This document shows positions 34,818 through 44,109 of a stretch of 64,000 nucleotides of DNA, piece by piece. The position numbers and the translations under genes are program-made. Origin of the DNA: Pantoea agglomerans NBRC 102470 (GTDB taxonomy: Bacteria; Pseudomonadota; Gammaproteobacteria; Enterobacterales; Enterobacteriaceae); contig NZ_BCZA01000001.1 of the NCBI RefSeq assembly GCF_001598475.1, forward strand, positions 124,001-188,000, given 5' to 3'. Under the pieces are notes generated by a model. The model was not told where the DNA came from and did no database searches. It saw only the letters and a program-made list of their open reading frames with translations. The first letter of the stretch is position 1. Every line of letters starts with the position of its first letter.

Positions 34818-35549
34818 ATGAGACTCGCTTACTCACTGGTCGACTGGCAGGCTCTGGCTCCGGGATTACACGGGGGCGAGGGCTGGCAGCACTGGGCGCA
34901 ACAGGGCACCGTCATAGACCCTAAAGAGGCGATGGCAAAGCCGCAATTTTTACCGATGATGACAGCACGTCGTCTGAGCGGCGGCAGTCGTGCGGCGGTA
35001 GAGTGTGGGCTGGCGCTGCTCGCGCGTCAGCAGGTTGACGCTATCGTGTTCACCAGTCGTCACGGTGAACTGGAACGTAATCTGCGTATCCTCACTACGC
35101 TGGCCGATCAGCAGTCAATGTCACCCACGGATTTTGCCATGTCGGTTCACAATTCGGCGGTCGGCAGCCTGACCATTGCAGCCAAAGCACCACTGGTCTC
35201 CACCTCAATCGCCGCCGGAGTCGACTCGTTTCAGCAGGGATTGATCGAAGTCAGCGCGCTGCATCAGGCGGGTTATCAGCAGGTACTGCTGGTCGATTTC
35301 GACGGCATCGTGCCTGACTACTATCTGCCGTGGCTGCCGGAACAGCGTGTGAACTTTCCCTATGCGGTGGCGCTGCTGCTGCGCCCGGGCGACCAGCTGC
35401 ACTGCACTGGCCGTGCTGGCAGAGAGGAGAGGGCAGAAACAGGGTTACCGCAAAGCCTGCGCTTTCTGCAGCAGTGGCTGGCGGAATCGCCCACCTTCAG
35501 CCTGCCGGGCGAACGCCTGACATGGCACTGGGAGAGACATCATGGCTGA
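34818..35549 (+). CDS. apeC: APE ketosynthase chain-length factor ApeC
   Basis: A 243-residue beta-ketoacyl-synthase-like protein (PF13723 type). The position of the catalytic Cys in APLVSTSIAAGVDSFQQG is not Cys, so it cannot condense by itself. It pairs with the ketosynthase ApeO as a chain-length factor in the APE polyketide assembly. The Shine-Dalgarno-like GTTGAG lies upstream. First gene of the tightly packed operon; the letter order from here to apeR matches the published APE naming. Confidence 0.85.
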   Translation: MRLAYSLVDWQALAPGLHGGEGWQHWAQQGTVIDPKEAMAKPQFLPMMTARRLSGGSRAAVECGLALLARQQVDAIVFTSRHGELERNLRILTTLADQQSMSPTDFAMSVHNSAVGSLTIAAKAPLVSTSIAAGVDSFQQGLIEVSALHQAGYQQVLLVDFDGIVPDYYLPWLPEQRVNFPYAVALLLRPGDQLHCTGRAGREERAETGLPQSLRFLQQWLAESPTFSLPGERLTWHWERHHG

Positions 35550-36342
35550 TTGTTCACAACCGGCGCACTACACCGGCAGCCGCATGAACTATTGCTGGCG
35601 GTTGGTGATGACGGCGGTGAGTTTTACGCTGTTTGGCCTCGGCGGACTGCTGCTGTCGCTGATTGGCTTCAACCTGCTGCTGCTGGTACAGCGCGATTCG
35701 CTGCGCCGCCGCCTGCTGGCCCGACGCGCTATCGCCTTTAGCTTCCGCTGCTTTCTGCGATTCTGCCGGATGACCGGGGTCTATGACTACCGGATTGAAG
35801 GCGCAGAGCTGCTGCAACAGGATCGCGGATGCCTGATTGTGGCTAATCATCCATCACTGATCGACTACGTGATGATCGCTTCGGTACTGCCAGAGATGGA
35901 TTGTCTGGTTAAAGCCGATCTGCAAAAGAACCCCTTTATGCGTGGGGTGATCCGCGCCGCGGACTATCTGATCAACAGTGAAGCGGAGACGCTGTTGCCG
36001 GACAGCCAGCAGCGACTGGCGCGCGGCGACAATATCCTGATCTTTCCGGAAGGCACCCGCACCCGCTATGGTCATCCACTGACTCTGCAGCGCGGGGCAG
36101 CCAATATTGCGGTGCGCGCCGGATGCGATCTGCGCGTGGTTCACATCACCTGTAGCCAGCGTATGCTCGATAAACAGAGCCGCTGGTATCAGATTCCGCC
36201 GGTTAAACCGCTGTTTACCGTGCGTGTACAAACGCGAATCGACAGTCAGTCGTTTTGTGAAAGCAATCCCGATGCGCAGCCGCTGGCCGCGCGTCGCCTG
36301 ACCCGCCATTTACAGCAGGCGCTGGTCCCCCAGAACAGGTAA
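35542..36342 (+). CDS. apeD: APE acyltransferase ApeD (LPLAT)
   Basis: A 266-residue membrane-associated acyltransferase of the PlsC family. It has an N-terminal hydrophobic anchor and the NHPSLID (HxxxxD) and FPEGTRT motifs. In the APE pathway it likely moves the acyl chain onto a lipid or sugar anchor. It overlaps apeC by 8 bp; GGGAGAG precedes the ATG. Substrate not directly known. Confidence 0.85.
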   Translation: MADCSQPAHYTGSRMNYCWRLVMTAVSFTLFGLGGLLLSLIGFNLLLLVQRDSLRRRLLARRAIAFSFRCFLRFCRMTGVYDYRIEGAELLQQDRGCLIVANHPSLIDYVMIASVLPEMDCLVKADLQKNPFMRGVIRAADYLINSEAETLLPDSQQRLARGDNILIFPEGTRTRYGHPLTLQRGAANIAVRAGCDLRVVHITCSQRMLDKQSRWYQIPPVKPLFTVRVQTRIDSQSFCESNPDAQPLAARRLTRHLQQALVPQNR

Positions 36343-36355
36343 GACGAAAACCGGT

Positions 36356-36613
36356 ATGGATTCATTAATTAACGATATCAAACAGATGATTATCGACACG
36401 CTGAACCTTGAAGATCTCAGTCCCGAGGATATAGAGACCGACGCTGCACTGTTTGGCGACGGACTGGGGCTGGACTCTATTGATGCACTGGAACTTGGCC
36501 TGGCAGTGAAAAATCGCTACGGCGTGGCGCTGTCCGCTGAGAGTGAAACCCTGCGCGCCCACTTTTTCTCTGTTGCGACGCTGGCTGCGTTCGTCAACCA
36601 ACAGCGCGGCTGA
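36356..36613 (+). CDS. apeE: APE acyl carrier protein ApeE
   Basis: An 85-residue ACP with the phosphopantetheine-binding Ser41 in GLDSIDALELG. Acidic and helical. One of two carriers holding the growing polyene. Starts 13 bp after apeD. Confidence 0.9.
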   Translation: MDSLINDIKQMIIDTLNLEDLSPEDIETDAALFGDGLGLDSIDALELGLAVKNRYGVALSAESETLRAHFFSVATLAAFVNQQRG

Positions 36614-36629
36614 AAGCGGAGACAACCTT

Positions 36630-36884
36630 ATGATGAACAAAGAACAGATCTATCAGGAAGTGGCTTCGCTGCTGACCAGCCTGTTTGAAATTGCGCCTGA
36701 GGATATCCATCCCGAGGCACGTCTGTATGAAGATCTCGAACTCGACAGCATTGATGCCGTCGATATGGTGGTTCATCTGCAAAAACGTACCGGCCGTAAA
36801 ATTAAACCGGAAACCTTCCGCGCAGTGCGCACCGTGCAGGATGTGGTGGATGCCGTGGAACAACTGATGCGCGAAGACGCCTGA
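36630..36884 (+). CDS. apeF: APE acyl carrier protein ApeF
   Basis: An 84-residue ACP with Ser40 in ELDSIDAVDMVV. GGAG lies eight bases before the ATG at 36630; an upstream in-frame ATG inside apeE is not used. Second carrier of the pathway. Confidence 0.9.
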   Translation: MMNKEQIYQEVASLLTSLFEIAPEDIHPEARLYEDLELDSIDAVDMVVHLQKRTGRKIKPETFRAVRTVQDVVDAVEQLMREDA

Positions 36885-36891
36885 TCCCGCC

Positions 36892-37455
36892 GTGCCTGCT
36901 GCTACGCTTCGTCTGCTGAATCTGCTTACGCTACTGGCCTGGCCACTGCTGGTCTGGCTGGCGCTGACCCAGCCGCGCTGGCAGGGGCTTTTCTGGCTGC
37001 TGGCACTGCTGTTTGGCCTGCGCTGGCTACAGCTGCGTCGTCAGCAAAACGCCATGGGGGCGGTCATGGGCTGGCTGGCGCTGCTCGGCGCACTGCTCTG
37101 TGTCAGCAGCCAGCTATTACGCACTCAGCATCTGCTGCTGTGGTATCCGGTGGCGGTCAATCTGGCGATGCTGCTGGTGTTTGGCGCCTCACTCTGGAGT
37201 GCGATGCCGCTGGTGGAACGCATCGCCCGGCTGCGTGAGCCCGTGCTTCCCCCTGCGGCAGTGCGCTATACCCGCCGCGTCACCCAAATCTGGTGCCTGT
37301 TTTTTATCGGCAACGGCAGCATGGCGATCTATACCTGTTTGCTGGGCGATCTGCGGCTCTGGACGCTGTGGAATGGCGGCATAAGTTATCTGCTAATCGC
37401 AGTGCTGATGAGCGCTGAATGGCTGGTACGTCAGCGCGTGAGGCGAAAAGCATGA
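36892..37455 (+). CDS. apeG: APE-associated membrane protein ApeG (COG4648)
   Basis: A 187-residue protein with about five predicted membrane helices, a COG4648-type member found in APE clusters. It starts at a GTG (36892) and stops in ATGA overlap with apeH. Its role is unproven; an export or membrane-anchoring function is plausible. Confidence 0.75.
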   Translation: MPAATLRLLNLLTLLAWPLLVWLALTQPRWQGLFWLLALLFGLRWLQLRRQQNAMGAVMGWLALLGALLCVSSQLLRTQHLLLWYPVAVNLAMLLVFGASLWSAMPLVERIARLREPVLPPAAVRYTRRVTQIWCLFFIGNGSMAIYTCLLGDLRLWTLWNGGISYLLIAVLMSAEWLVRQRVRRKA

Positions 37456-38771
37456 GAGTGGCAGACTGGCTGACGGGAGACGATCGCGAGGTCGCCTGGC
37501 GCGGCGATCAACGTTTGATGCTCAGCACGATGCATCGTCAGGTCGTGGCGCTCAGCCAGCGATTAGCGGTACAACCGGGCAGCCACTGGGCGCTCTGCTT
37601 TGATGACAGCTACCGTTTTTGTGTGGCGCTGCTGGCATGCTGGTATGCCGGTAAAACGCCGGTGATGCCGGGTCACTGCCGCGCCGCGCTGCTGGATGAG
37701 AGGCAGGATCGGCTGGATGGCGTGCTGTGCGACATGCCGCTGGCGGTCAGTCTGCCGCTGCTGGCGTGGGACGACGCAGAAACGCAGGGGCCGCTGCCGC
37801 CGCTGCCGGAGAGTGCAGAACTGGTGCTCTTCACCTCGGGATCCACCGGCGCACCGCGTCAGGTGGTGAAGTCGCTGGCGGTGATGGAGCAGGAGAGTCG
37901 CTGGCTCAGCAGCCTGTGGGCCGAACAGTTGGGTGGGTGCCGGGTCATCGCCTCGGTCAGCCATCAGCATCTGTATGGTTTATCGTTTCGAATTTTCCTG
38001 CCGATGACGCTCAGGCTGCCGTTTGCTGCCCAGCCGCTGTTTTACGGCGAACAGCTGGCCCAGCTTCCGCGCCACGTTCGCTATGCCTTTATCAGCAGCC
38101 CGGCCTTTTTATCGCGGCTGGACAGCACGCTGAAAGCGCCCGCCTGTGAACTGATTGTCTCTGCCGGTGGCGCACTGCGCGACTCTGATGCGGAGCAGGT
38201 CTGGCAGCGCTTTGGCTGTCAGGTCAGTGAAATCTACGGCAGCACCGAAACCGGCATTCTGGCCTGGCGTCAGTGCGATCGGGCGGAGGCGCCGTGGCGC
38301 CGCTTCCCGCAGGTCAGGCTGGAGCAGGTGACGCCCGATCGCTGGCAGGTCTGGTCGCCGCTGATTGCCGGTGACAGCGGGCTGCAGCTCGACGATCGAC
38401 TGACTATGCAGCCGGACGGCGGATTTCAGCTGGCAGGCCGCCACGATCGCATCGTAAAAATCGGTGACAAGCGCATCTCATTAAGCGAGATAGAGCGCCG
38501 TCTGACCGACCTGCCGGAAATCGAGGATGCCGTAGCGCTGGTGGTCACGCGTCATGAGCGTCAGGCGATTGGCGTCGTGCTGGCGCTGAACAGCGCACTG
38601 GATGAGGCGGCTCTGCATCAGCGCAGGCAGCAGTGGAAACGCCAGCTGCAGCGCTGGCTGGAACCGCTGGCGATGCCGCGCTACTGGCGGATTGTGGCCA
38701 CTATTCCGGTGACCACCCAAAGCAAACGCGCCTGGCCGCAAATAGAGGAACTTTTTCATGTTGCCGATTGA
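37452..38771 (+). CDS. apeH: APE acyl-ACP/aryl-acid ligase ApeH
   Basis: A 439-residue adenylate-forming enzyme. It has the P-loop LFTSGSTGAPRQVVKS, the YGSTETG motif and a C-terminal Asp-Arg hinge region (LAGRHDRIVKIGDKRISLSEIE). In APE synthesis it loads the aryl starter (4-hydroxycinnamate type) onto the ACP. The ATG at 37452 overlaps the apeG stop, with GAGG eight bases upstream. Confidence 0.88.
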   Translation: MRVADWLTGDDREVAWRGDQRLMLSTMHRQVVALSQRLAVQPGSHWALCFDDSYRFCVALLACWYAGKTPVMPGHCRAALLDERQDRLDGVLCDMPLAVSLPLLAWDDAETQGPLPPLPESAELVLFTSGSTGAPRQVVKSLAVMEQESRWLSSLWAEQLGGCRVIASVSHQHLYGLSFRIFLPMTLRLPFAAQPLFYGEQLAQLPRHVRYAFISSPAFLSRLDSTLKAPACELIVSAGGALRDSDAEQVWQRFGCQVSEIYGSTETGILAWRQCDRAEAPWRRFPQVRLEQVTPDRWQVWSPLIAGDSGLQLDDRLTMQPDGGFQLAGRHDRIVKIGDKRISLSEIERRLTDLPEIEDAVALVVTRHERQAIGVVLALNSALDEAALHQRRQQWKRQLQRWLEPLAMPRYWRIVATIPVTTQSKRAWPQIEELFHVAD

Positions 38772-39105
38772 ATGCAGCCGGGAGCTGCAGGCTGACAGCG
38801 TCACGCTGATCCTGCAGATAGATGCCGGACTCTTCTGGTTTCAGGGCCACTTTCCGCATCTGCCCATTCTGCCGGGTGTGGCTCAGCTCGACTGGGTGAT
38901 GCACTACGGCGTATCACTGCTTGCGCCCGGTAAACAGTTTGCCGCCGTTGATAACATTAAATTTCAGCAGCCGGTATTACCCGACTCGCTATTGCAACTG
39001 CATCTGGACTGGGACGCTGAAAAATCCCGCCTGAGTTTCCGTTACAGCCTGCTGAAGAACGACGGCGAGCAGATCGCCAGCAGCGGGAAGATCGCGCTGT
39101 GTTAA
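38758..39105 (+). CDS. apeI: APE dehydratase ApeI (hotdog fold)
   Basis: A 115-residue FabA/FabZ-like 3-hydroxyacyl-ACP dehydratase. The HFPHLPILPGVAQLDWVMH block is the typical active-site helix region. It probably works with ApeP to make the conjugated double bonds. Overlaps apeH by 14 bp. Confidence 0.82.
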   Translation: MLPIECSRELQADSVTLILQIDAGLFWFQGHFPHLPILPGVAQLDWVMHYGVSLLAPGKQFAAVDNIKFQQPVLPDSLLQLHLDWDAEKSRLSFRYSLLKNDGEQIASSGKIALC

Positions 39106-40808
39106 GCGCCCCGTTTTCACCCTGCGTGGTGATCCCCTGCTACAACCACGGCGCGATGATGGCGTCAGTGCTGGCACGGCTGGCACCCTTTAATCTGCCG
39201 GTAATCGTGGTGGATGATGGCAGCGATGCGGCCACTCAGCTTCAGCTGGCGACGCTGCACGCCCCGCAGCTCAGCCTGCTGCGACTCGACAGCAATCAGG
39301 GTAAAGGCGCGGCGGTGATCCACGGTCTGCGGGCCGCGGCGGCACGCGGCTTCACCCATGCGGTGCAGCTTGACGCGGACGGCCAGCATCAGGCGGAAGA
39401 TCTGCCGCTGATGCTGGGGGAAGCGGAGCGTTATCCCGACGCGCTGATCTCCGGTCAGCCGCTCTATGACGACTCGATCCCCAAATCACGCCTTTACGGT
39501 CGCTACATCACCCACTTCTGGGTCTGGATTGAAACGCTGTCGCTGTCGATCCGCGACAGCATGTGCGGCTTCCGCGTCTATCCCCTGGCCGCGACGCTGG
39601 CGCTGTGCGATCGCCGGGCCATCGGTCAGCGCATGGATTTTGATACCGAGATCATGGTGCGGCTCTACTGGCAGGGAACCCGCAGTCGCTTTATCCCGAC
39701 CCGCGTCACCTATCCGGCCAGCGGGCTGTCACACTTCGATGCGCTCTACGACAACCTGCGCATCTCCTGGATGCACACCCGGCTGTTTTTCGGCATGCTG
39801 CCGCGCATTCCTCGTCTGCTGGCGATGCGTAAACCGCCGACGCACTGGTCTGCGGAAACGGAGCGGCGCGGACAGTGGGGATTACGTTTTATGCTGGCGG
39901 TCTATCGCTACGGCGGGCGGCTGCCCTTTACGCTGCTACTCTGGCCGGTAGTGGCGGTCTACTGGCTGAGCGGTCAGCGCGCGCGACGCGCTTCCCGGCA
40001 GTGGCTGGCGCAGGTCACTACCGCCGCGCAGCAGCAGCAGATTGCGTTACCGCCACGGCTTAACAGCTACCGCCATTTCCTGCGGTTCGCCGGGGCAATG
40101 CTGGATAAAGTGGCCAGCTGGCGCGGCGATCTGCGCTGGGGACGTGATATCGATTTTGCGCCAGGCGCAGAAGCGGTGATCCGCACACCCACGCCGCAGG
40201 GCAAGCTGATTCTCGCTTCCCATCTTGGCGACATTGAAGCCTGTCGCGCGATGGCGCAGCAGGTCAGCGGGCTGGTGATTAATGCGCTGGTGTTTACCGA
40301 CAACGCCCGGCGTTTTCGGGCGGTGCTGGAAACCATCACCCCGCAGGCGGGGGTGAATCTGATGCCGGTGAGCGATATCGGGCCGGAGACCGCTATCCTG
40401 CTGCAACAGAAGCTGGATGCGGGCGAATGGGTGGCGATTGTCGGGGATCGCACTGCGGTCAATCCGCAGCGCGGCGGCGAGCGGCGGGTGATCTGGAGCG
40501 ACTTTCTGGGCCGCGCCGCGCCCTTTCCACAGGGGCCGTTTGTGCTGGCGGCTGCGTTGCGCTGTCCGGTGCTGCTGATGTTCGCCCTGCAGCAACAGGG
40601 TAAACTGCGTATTCACTGTGAGCCCTTCGCCGATCCGCTGCTGCTGCCGCGTGCACAACGTCAGCAGGCACTGCAACAGGCGGTCGATCGTTACGCAGCG
40701 CGGCTGGCCCATTACGCACTGCTGGCGCCGCTCGACTGGTTTAACTTTTTCGATTTCTGGACGCTGCCTGATCAACAGGCGCACCACAAGGAGTCTGACC
40801 ATGACTGA
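39099..40808 (+). CDS. apeJ: APE glycosyltransferase/acyltransferase fusion ApeJ
   Basis: A 569-residue bifunctional protein. Residues 1-250 are a GT2 glycosyltransferase (VVIPCYNHG, VVDDGSD, QLDADGQHQAEDLPLM). A hydrophobic segment around 265-290 follows, and the C-terminal part (about 300-569) is a lipid A-type acyltransferase (ASHLGDIEA for the HxxxxD motif, VGDRTAVNP later). Likely builds the lipid or sugar anchor of the polyene. The start is a GTG at 39099 overlapping the apeI stop. Confidence 0.85.
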   Translation: MLSAPFSPCVVIPCYNHGAMMASVLARLAPFNLPVIVVDDGSDAATQLQLATLHAPQLSLLRLDSNQGKGAAVIHGLRAAAARGFTHAVQLDADGQHQAEDLPLMLGEAERYPDALISGQPLYDDSIPKSRLYGRYITHFWVWIETLSLSIRDSMCGFRVYPLAATLALCDRRAIGQRMDFDTEIMVRLYWQGTRSRFIPTRVTYPASGLSHFDALYDNLRISWMHTRLFFGMLPRIPRLLAMRKPPTHWSAETERRGQWGLRFMLAVYRYGGRLPFTLLLWPVVAVYWLSGQRARRASRQWLAQVTTAAQQQQIALPPRLNSYRHFLRFAGAMLDKVASWRGDLRWGRDIDFAPGAEAVIRTPTPQGKLILASHLGDIEACRAMAQQVSGLVINALVFTDNARRFRAVLETITPQAGVNLMPVSDIGPETAILLQQKLDAGEWVAIVGDRTAVNPQRGGERRVIWSDFLGRAAPFPQGPFVLAAALRCPVLLMFALQQQGKLRIHCEPFADPLLLPRAQRQQALQQAVDRYAARLAHYALLAPLDWFNFFDFWTLPDQQAHHKESDHD

Positions 40809-41214
40809 ACATCATGCTGAAGTCGTGCTGACCGTCTCATTCCACGACTGCGATCCCATGGGCGTGGTCTGGCACGGCAACTATTTCCGCTTTTTCGAAG
40901 TGGCGCGTGAAGCCCTGCTGCGCAGCATTAACTACAGCTATGCCGAGATGGCCGCCAGCGGCTATGTCTGGCCGGTGGTCGATACCCGGGTCAAATACCG
41001 CCAGCCACTGCGCTGCGAAGAGACGATTCGCGTCAGCGCCCGGATCACGGAATATGAGAACCGTCTGCGCATCGACTATGAAGTGCGAAATGCTGCCGGC
41101 CAGATCACCACCAAAGCGCATACTCTGCAGGTGGCGGTGGAGCAGGAGAGTCAGGCGTTGTGCTTTGTTTCACCCGATATTTTACTGGAACGTTTAGGAG
41201 TGAAAGGATGCTGA
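40801..41214 (+). CDS. apeK: APE thioesterase ApeK (4HBT/YbgC type)
   Basis: A 137-residue hotdog thioesterase with FHDCDPMGVVWHGNYFRFFEVAREALL, where the Asp of DPMG is the usual catalytic residue. It may release or edit chains from the ACPs. The ATG has AAGGAG upstream and overlaps apeJ by 8 bp. Confidence 0.88.
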   Translation: MTEHHAEVVLTVSFHDCDPMGVVWHGNYFRFFEVAREALLRSINYSYAEMAASGYVWPVVDTRVKYRQPLRCEETIRVSARITEYENRLRIDYEVRNAAGQITTKAHTLQVAVEQESQALCFVSPDILLERLGVKGC

Positions 41215-41816
41215 AAATTGTGCTTACCAGCCTGCTGCTGTGGGCCAGTGCCGCCAGCGCGGTCACGCTGGATCAGCTGCAGCAGCGTTTTGCCAGCCAG
41301 CCTGTGATTCGGGCAGACTTTATCCAGACGCGCACCATTTCCGGCATGCGTCAGCCGCTGGTCTCGCACGGGCAGATGCTGATCGCTCGCGAGCAGGGCT
41401 TATGGTGGCATCAGCAGACACCCTTTGTGATGACGCTGCTGCTGGATGATAAACGCATGGTGCAGAGCCTCAGCGGCCAGAAGCCTCAGGTAATCACCGC
41501 CGACAGTAACCCGCAGATGTTCCAGTTCAACCATCTCTTGCGGGCGCTGTTCCAGGCCGACCAGAAAGTGCTGAACGAGAACTTCAGCGTGGCCTTCAGC
41601 GATCGCGGCAACGGAGCCTGGACGCTGGAGCTGACGCCCAAAGCGGCGCCGCTCAACAAAATCTTCAACCGTATCTCGCTGGCGGGCAGCGCCTACCTGG
41701 ACAGCATCAACCTGGATGATAAGCAGGGCGATAAAACGCAAATAGAGCTCAGCAACACCCGAATTGAACCGCCGCAGTTAAGCGACGAGGAGCAGGCGCG
41801 TTTTGCCGGGCCGTAA
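41208..41816 (+). CDS. apeL: APE LolA-like carrier ApeL
   Basis: A 202-residue periplasmic LolA-type protein with a cleaved signal peptide (cut about after ASA) and the family block LDQLQQRFASQPVIRADFIQTR. Likely carries the lipidated polyene across the periplasm. The ATG overlaps the apeK stop. Confidence 0.85.
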   Translation: MLKIVLTSLLLWASAASAVTLDQLQQRFASQPVIRADFIQTRTISGMRQPLVSHGQMLIAREQGLWWHQQTPFVMTLLLDDKRMVQSLSGQKPQVITADSNPQMFQFNHLLRALFQADQKVLNENFSVAFSDRGNGAWTLELTPKAAPLNKIFNRISLAGSAYLDSINLDDKQGDKTQIELSNTRIEPPQLSDEEQARFAGP

Positions 41817-44109
41817 CGATCGGCTGCTGGCCCTCCTGTGGCTGGCCCTCTGTCTGCTGCTGGCGGCTGCGCTCTCTTTTTTGCTGCCGCGTAGTCAGCT
41901 CAACAGCAGCGTGCTGGCGCTGCTGCCGCAGCAGAATCTGGGGGCGGCACCGCCTGCGCTGCAGCAGGGCTTTATGCAGCGGCTGGATCGCCAGCTGGTG
42001 TGGCTGGTTTCACCCGGTGAGCAGGACGATCCCCAGGTCGCCGCCTGGTGGCTGGCCCAGCTGCGCGCGCTGCCTGACCTGAAACAGGTGCAGGGTGATC
42101 TCGACGGGCAACAGCAGCAGCAGTGGGGCCGCTTTGCCTGGCAACACCGTAACGGCCTGATCGATGAGGTGACGCGCGACCGCTTGCAGAACGGCGGCGA
42201 GGCGCAGGCTGACTGGCTGCTGGCGCAGCTCTTTTCGGCCTTCTCTGGCGTCAGCAGCAAAGAGTTGCAGGGCGATCCCCTGATGCTGGTGCGGGGTTCG
42301 CAGCTGGCGCTGGCACAAAACGCCGGGCGCATGACGCTGCATGATGGCTGGCTGACAGTAAAAGATGCACAGGGTCAGCAGTGGTATTTTCTGCATGGCG
42401 AACTGGCGAACAACGCCTTCAGTATGCAGCAAAGTCATGCGCTGGTTACCCGACTCAGCGCGCTGGAGCAACAGCTTAAAAGCCGCTGGCCGCAGGCGAA
42501 ACTGCTGACGCGTGGCACGGTGCTGTTCAGCGACAACGCCAGCCAGCGTGCGCAGCATGACGTTAAAACGCTGGGCAGTGTGACGCTGGGTGGCGTCGTC
42601 CTGCTGGTGCTGCTGGTCTTTCGCTCACTGCGCCCGCTGTTGCTGACGGTCACGTCTGTGGCCATCGGCGCGATGGCGGGCACGGTGATGACGCTGCTTT
42701 GCTTCGGTGAACTGCATCTGATGACGCTGGTGATGAGCCTGAGTATTGTCGGCATCTCTGCGGATTACACTCTCTATTATCTCACCGAGCGCATGGTGCA
42801 CGGCGATCAGCAGACGCCGTGGCAGAGCCTGCGAAAAGTCCGCGGCACGCTGCTGCTGGCGCTGGCGACCACCGCCATCGCTTGGCTGCTGATGCTGCTG
42901 GCACCGTTCCCGGGGCTGCGGCAGCTGGCGGTGTTTGCCGCCAGCGGATTAACGGCCTCCTGTCTGACGGTGATTCTGATCTATCCGTGGCTGGTACGCG
43001 GATTACCGGTGCGTCCGGTGCCGCTGATGGTGCCGCTGGCGCGCTGGCTTGCCGCCTGGCGTCGCCAGCGCGGGCTGCGCGTCGGATTACCGATGGCGAT
43101 GGCGATCTTCGCGCTGGCCGGTATCGCCCAGTTAAAGGTGGATGATGACATCGCCCATCTGCAAAGTGCGCCTGCGCATCTGCTGGAGCAGGATCGCCAG
43201 CTGGCAACCCTGACCGGACAGCGCGCCGATCAGACCTGGTTTGTGGTCTGGGGCGATGACGCGCAGCAGACGCTGCAGCGGCTGGAAAAACTGGCACCGG
43301 ATCTGCACCAGGCGCAGCAGCAGGGCTGGCTGCAGCACTATCGTCTGCTGCCGCTGACGTCGCTGGCGCAGCAACAGCGGGATCTTCAGCTGTTGAAACA
43401 GGCAGTACCGGATATTACGGCCCGCCTGCAGCAGGCGGGTATCACGCTGCCGGCACCGGATCTGACCCCGATGCCGGTAACGCCAGAGGCGTGGCTGTCG
43501 AGTCCGCTGAGTGAAGGCTGGCGACTGCTGTGGCTGACGCTGCCAGACGGGCGCAGCGGTGTTTTGATCCCCACCAGCGGTGTAAAAAACAGCGCTGCAC
43601 TCGCGGAGCTGACCAAACAGCGTCCGGGCGTCAGCTGGATTGACCGCAAATCAGGTTACGATTCGCTGTTCAGCTTCTGGCGCACCCTGCTGAGCGGGTT
43701 ACTGGCGCTGGCGCTGCTGCTGATCACCCTGAGTTTTGTCCTGCGACTGGGGTTAAAGGCGGGCTTACGCAGCGCGCTGCCGTCAGTGCTGTCGCTGGCG
43801 ATGGCGCTGGCAACGCTGGGCTGGATCGGCGCGTCGCTGAATCTGTTTGCCCTGCTGGCACTGATTCTGGTGCTGGGCATCGGCATTAATTACACGCTCT
43901 TTTTCAGCAACCCGCAGGGTACGCCGCTGACCTCGTTGCTGGCGGTGTCGCTGGCGATGATTACCACCTTACTGACGCTGGGTATGCTGGTATTCAGCAG
44001 CACCAGCGCGATTGCCAGTTTTGGCACAGTGTTATGCAGCGGCATCTTCAGCGCTTTCCTGCTGTCGCCGCTGGCGATGCGACCCACCCGATCAAGGAGT
44101 AAACGATGA
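41803..44109 (+). CDS. apeM: APE exporter ApeM (MMPL/RND family)
   Basis: A 768-residue membrane protein of the MMPL class with two halves of membrane helices and large periplasmic loops. Helix signatures near residues 260-400 (VVLLVLLVFRSLRPLLLTVTSVAIGAMAG; MTLVMSLSIVGISADYTLYYLTERM) recur near 610-760. It probably moves the polyene product out of the inner membrane. The start is a TTG at 41803 inside the end of apeL, which is the best fit for coupling. Confidence 0.85.
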   Translation: MPGRNDRLLALLWLALCLLLAAALSFLLPRSQLNSSVLALLPQQNLGAAPPALQQGFMQRLDRQLVWLVSPGEQDDPQVAAWWLAQLRALPDLKQVQGDLDGQQQQQWGRFAWQHRNGLIDEVTRDRLQNGGEAQADWLLAQLFSAFSGVSSKELQGDPLMLVRGSQLALAQNAGRMTLHDGWLTVKDAQGQQWYFLHGELANNAFSMQQSHALVTRLSALEQQLKSRWPQAKLLTRGTVLFSDNASQRAQHDVKTLGSVTLGGVVLLVLLVFRSLRPLLLTVTSVAIGAMAGTVMTLLCFGELHLMTLVMSLSIVGISADYTLYYLTERMVHGDQQTPWQSLRKVRGTLLLALATTAIAWLLMLLAPFPGLRQLAVFAASGLTASCLTVILIYPWLVRGLPVRPVPLMVPLARWLAAWRRQRGLRVGLPMAMAIFALAGIAQLKVDDDIAHLQSAPAHLLEQDRQLATLTGQRADQTWFVVWGDDAQQTLQRLEKLAPDLHQAQQQGWLQHYRLLPLTSLAQQQRDLQLLKQAVPDITARLQQAGITLPAPDLTPMPVTPEAWLSSPLSEGWRLLWLTLPDGRSGVLIPTSGVKNSAALAELTKQRPGVSWIDRKSGYDSLFSFWRTLLSGLLALALLLITLSFVLRLGLKAGLRSALPSVLSLAMALATLGWIGASLNLFALLALILVLGIGINYTLFFSNPQGTPLTSLLAVSLAMITTLLTLGMLVFSSTSAIASFGTVLCSGIFSAFLLSPLAMRPTRSRSKR

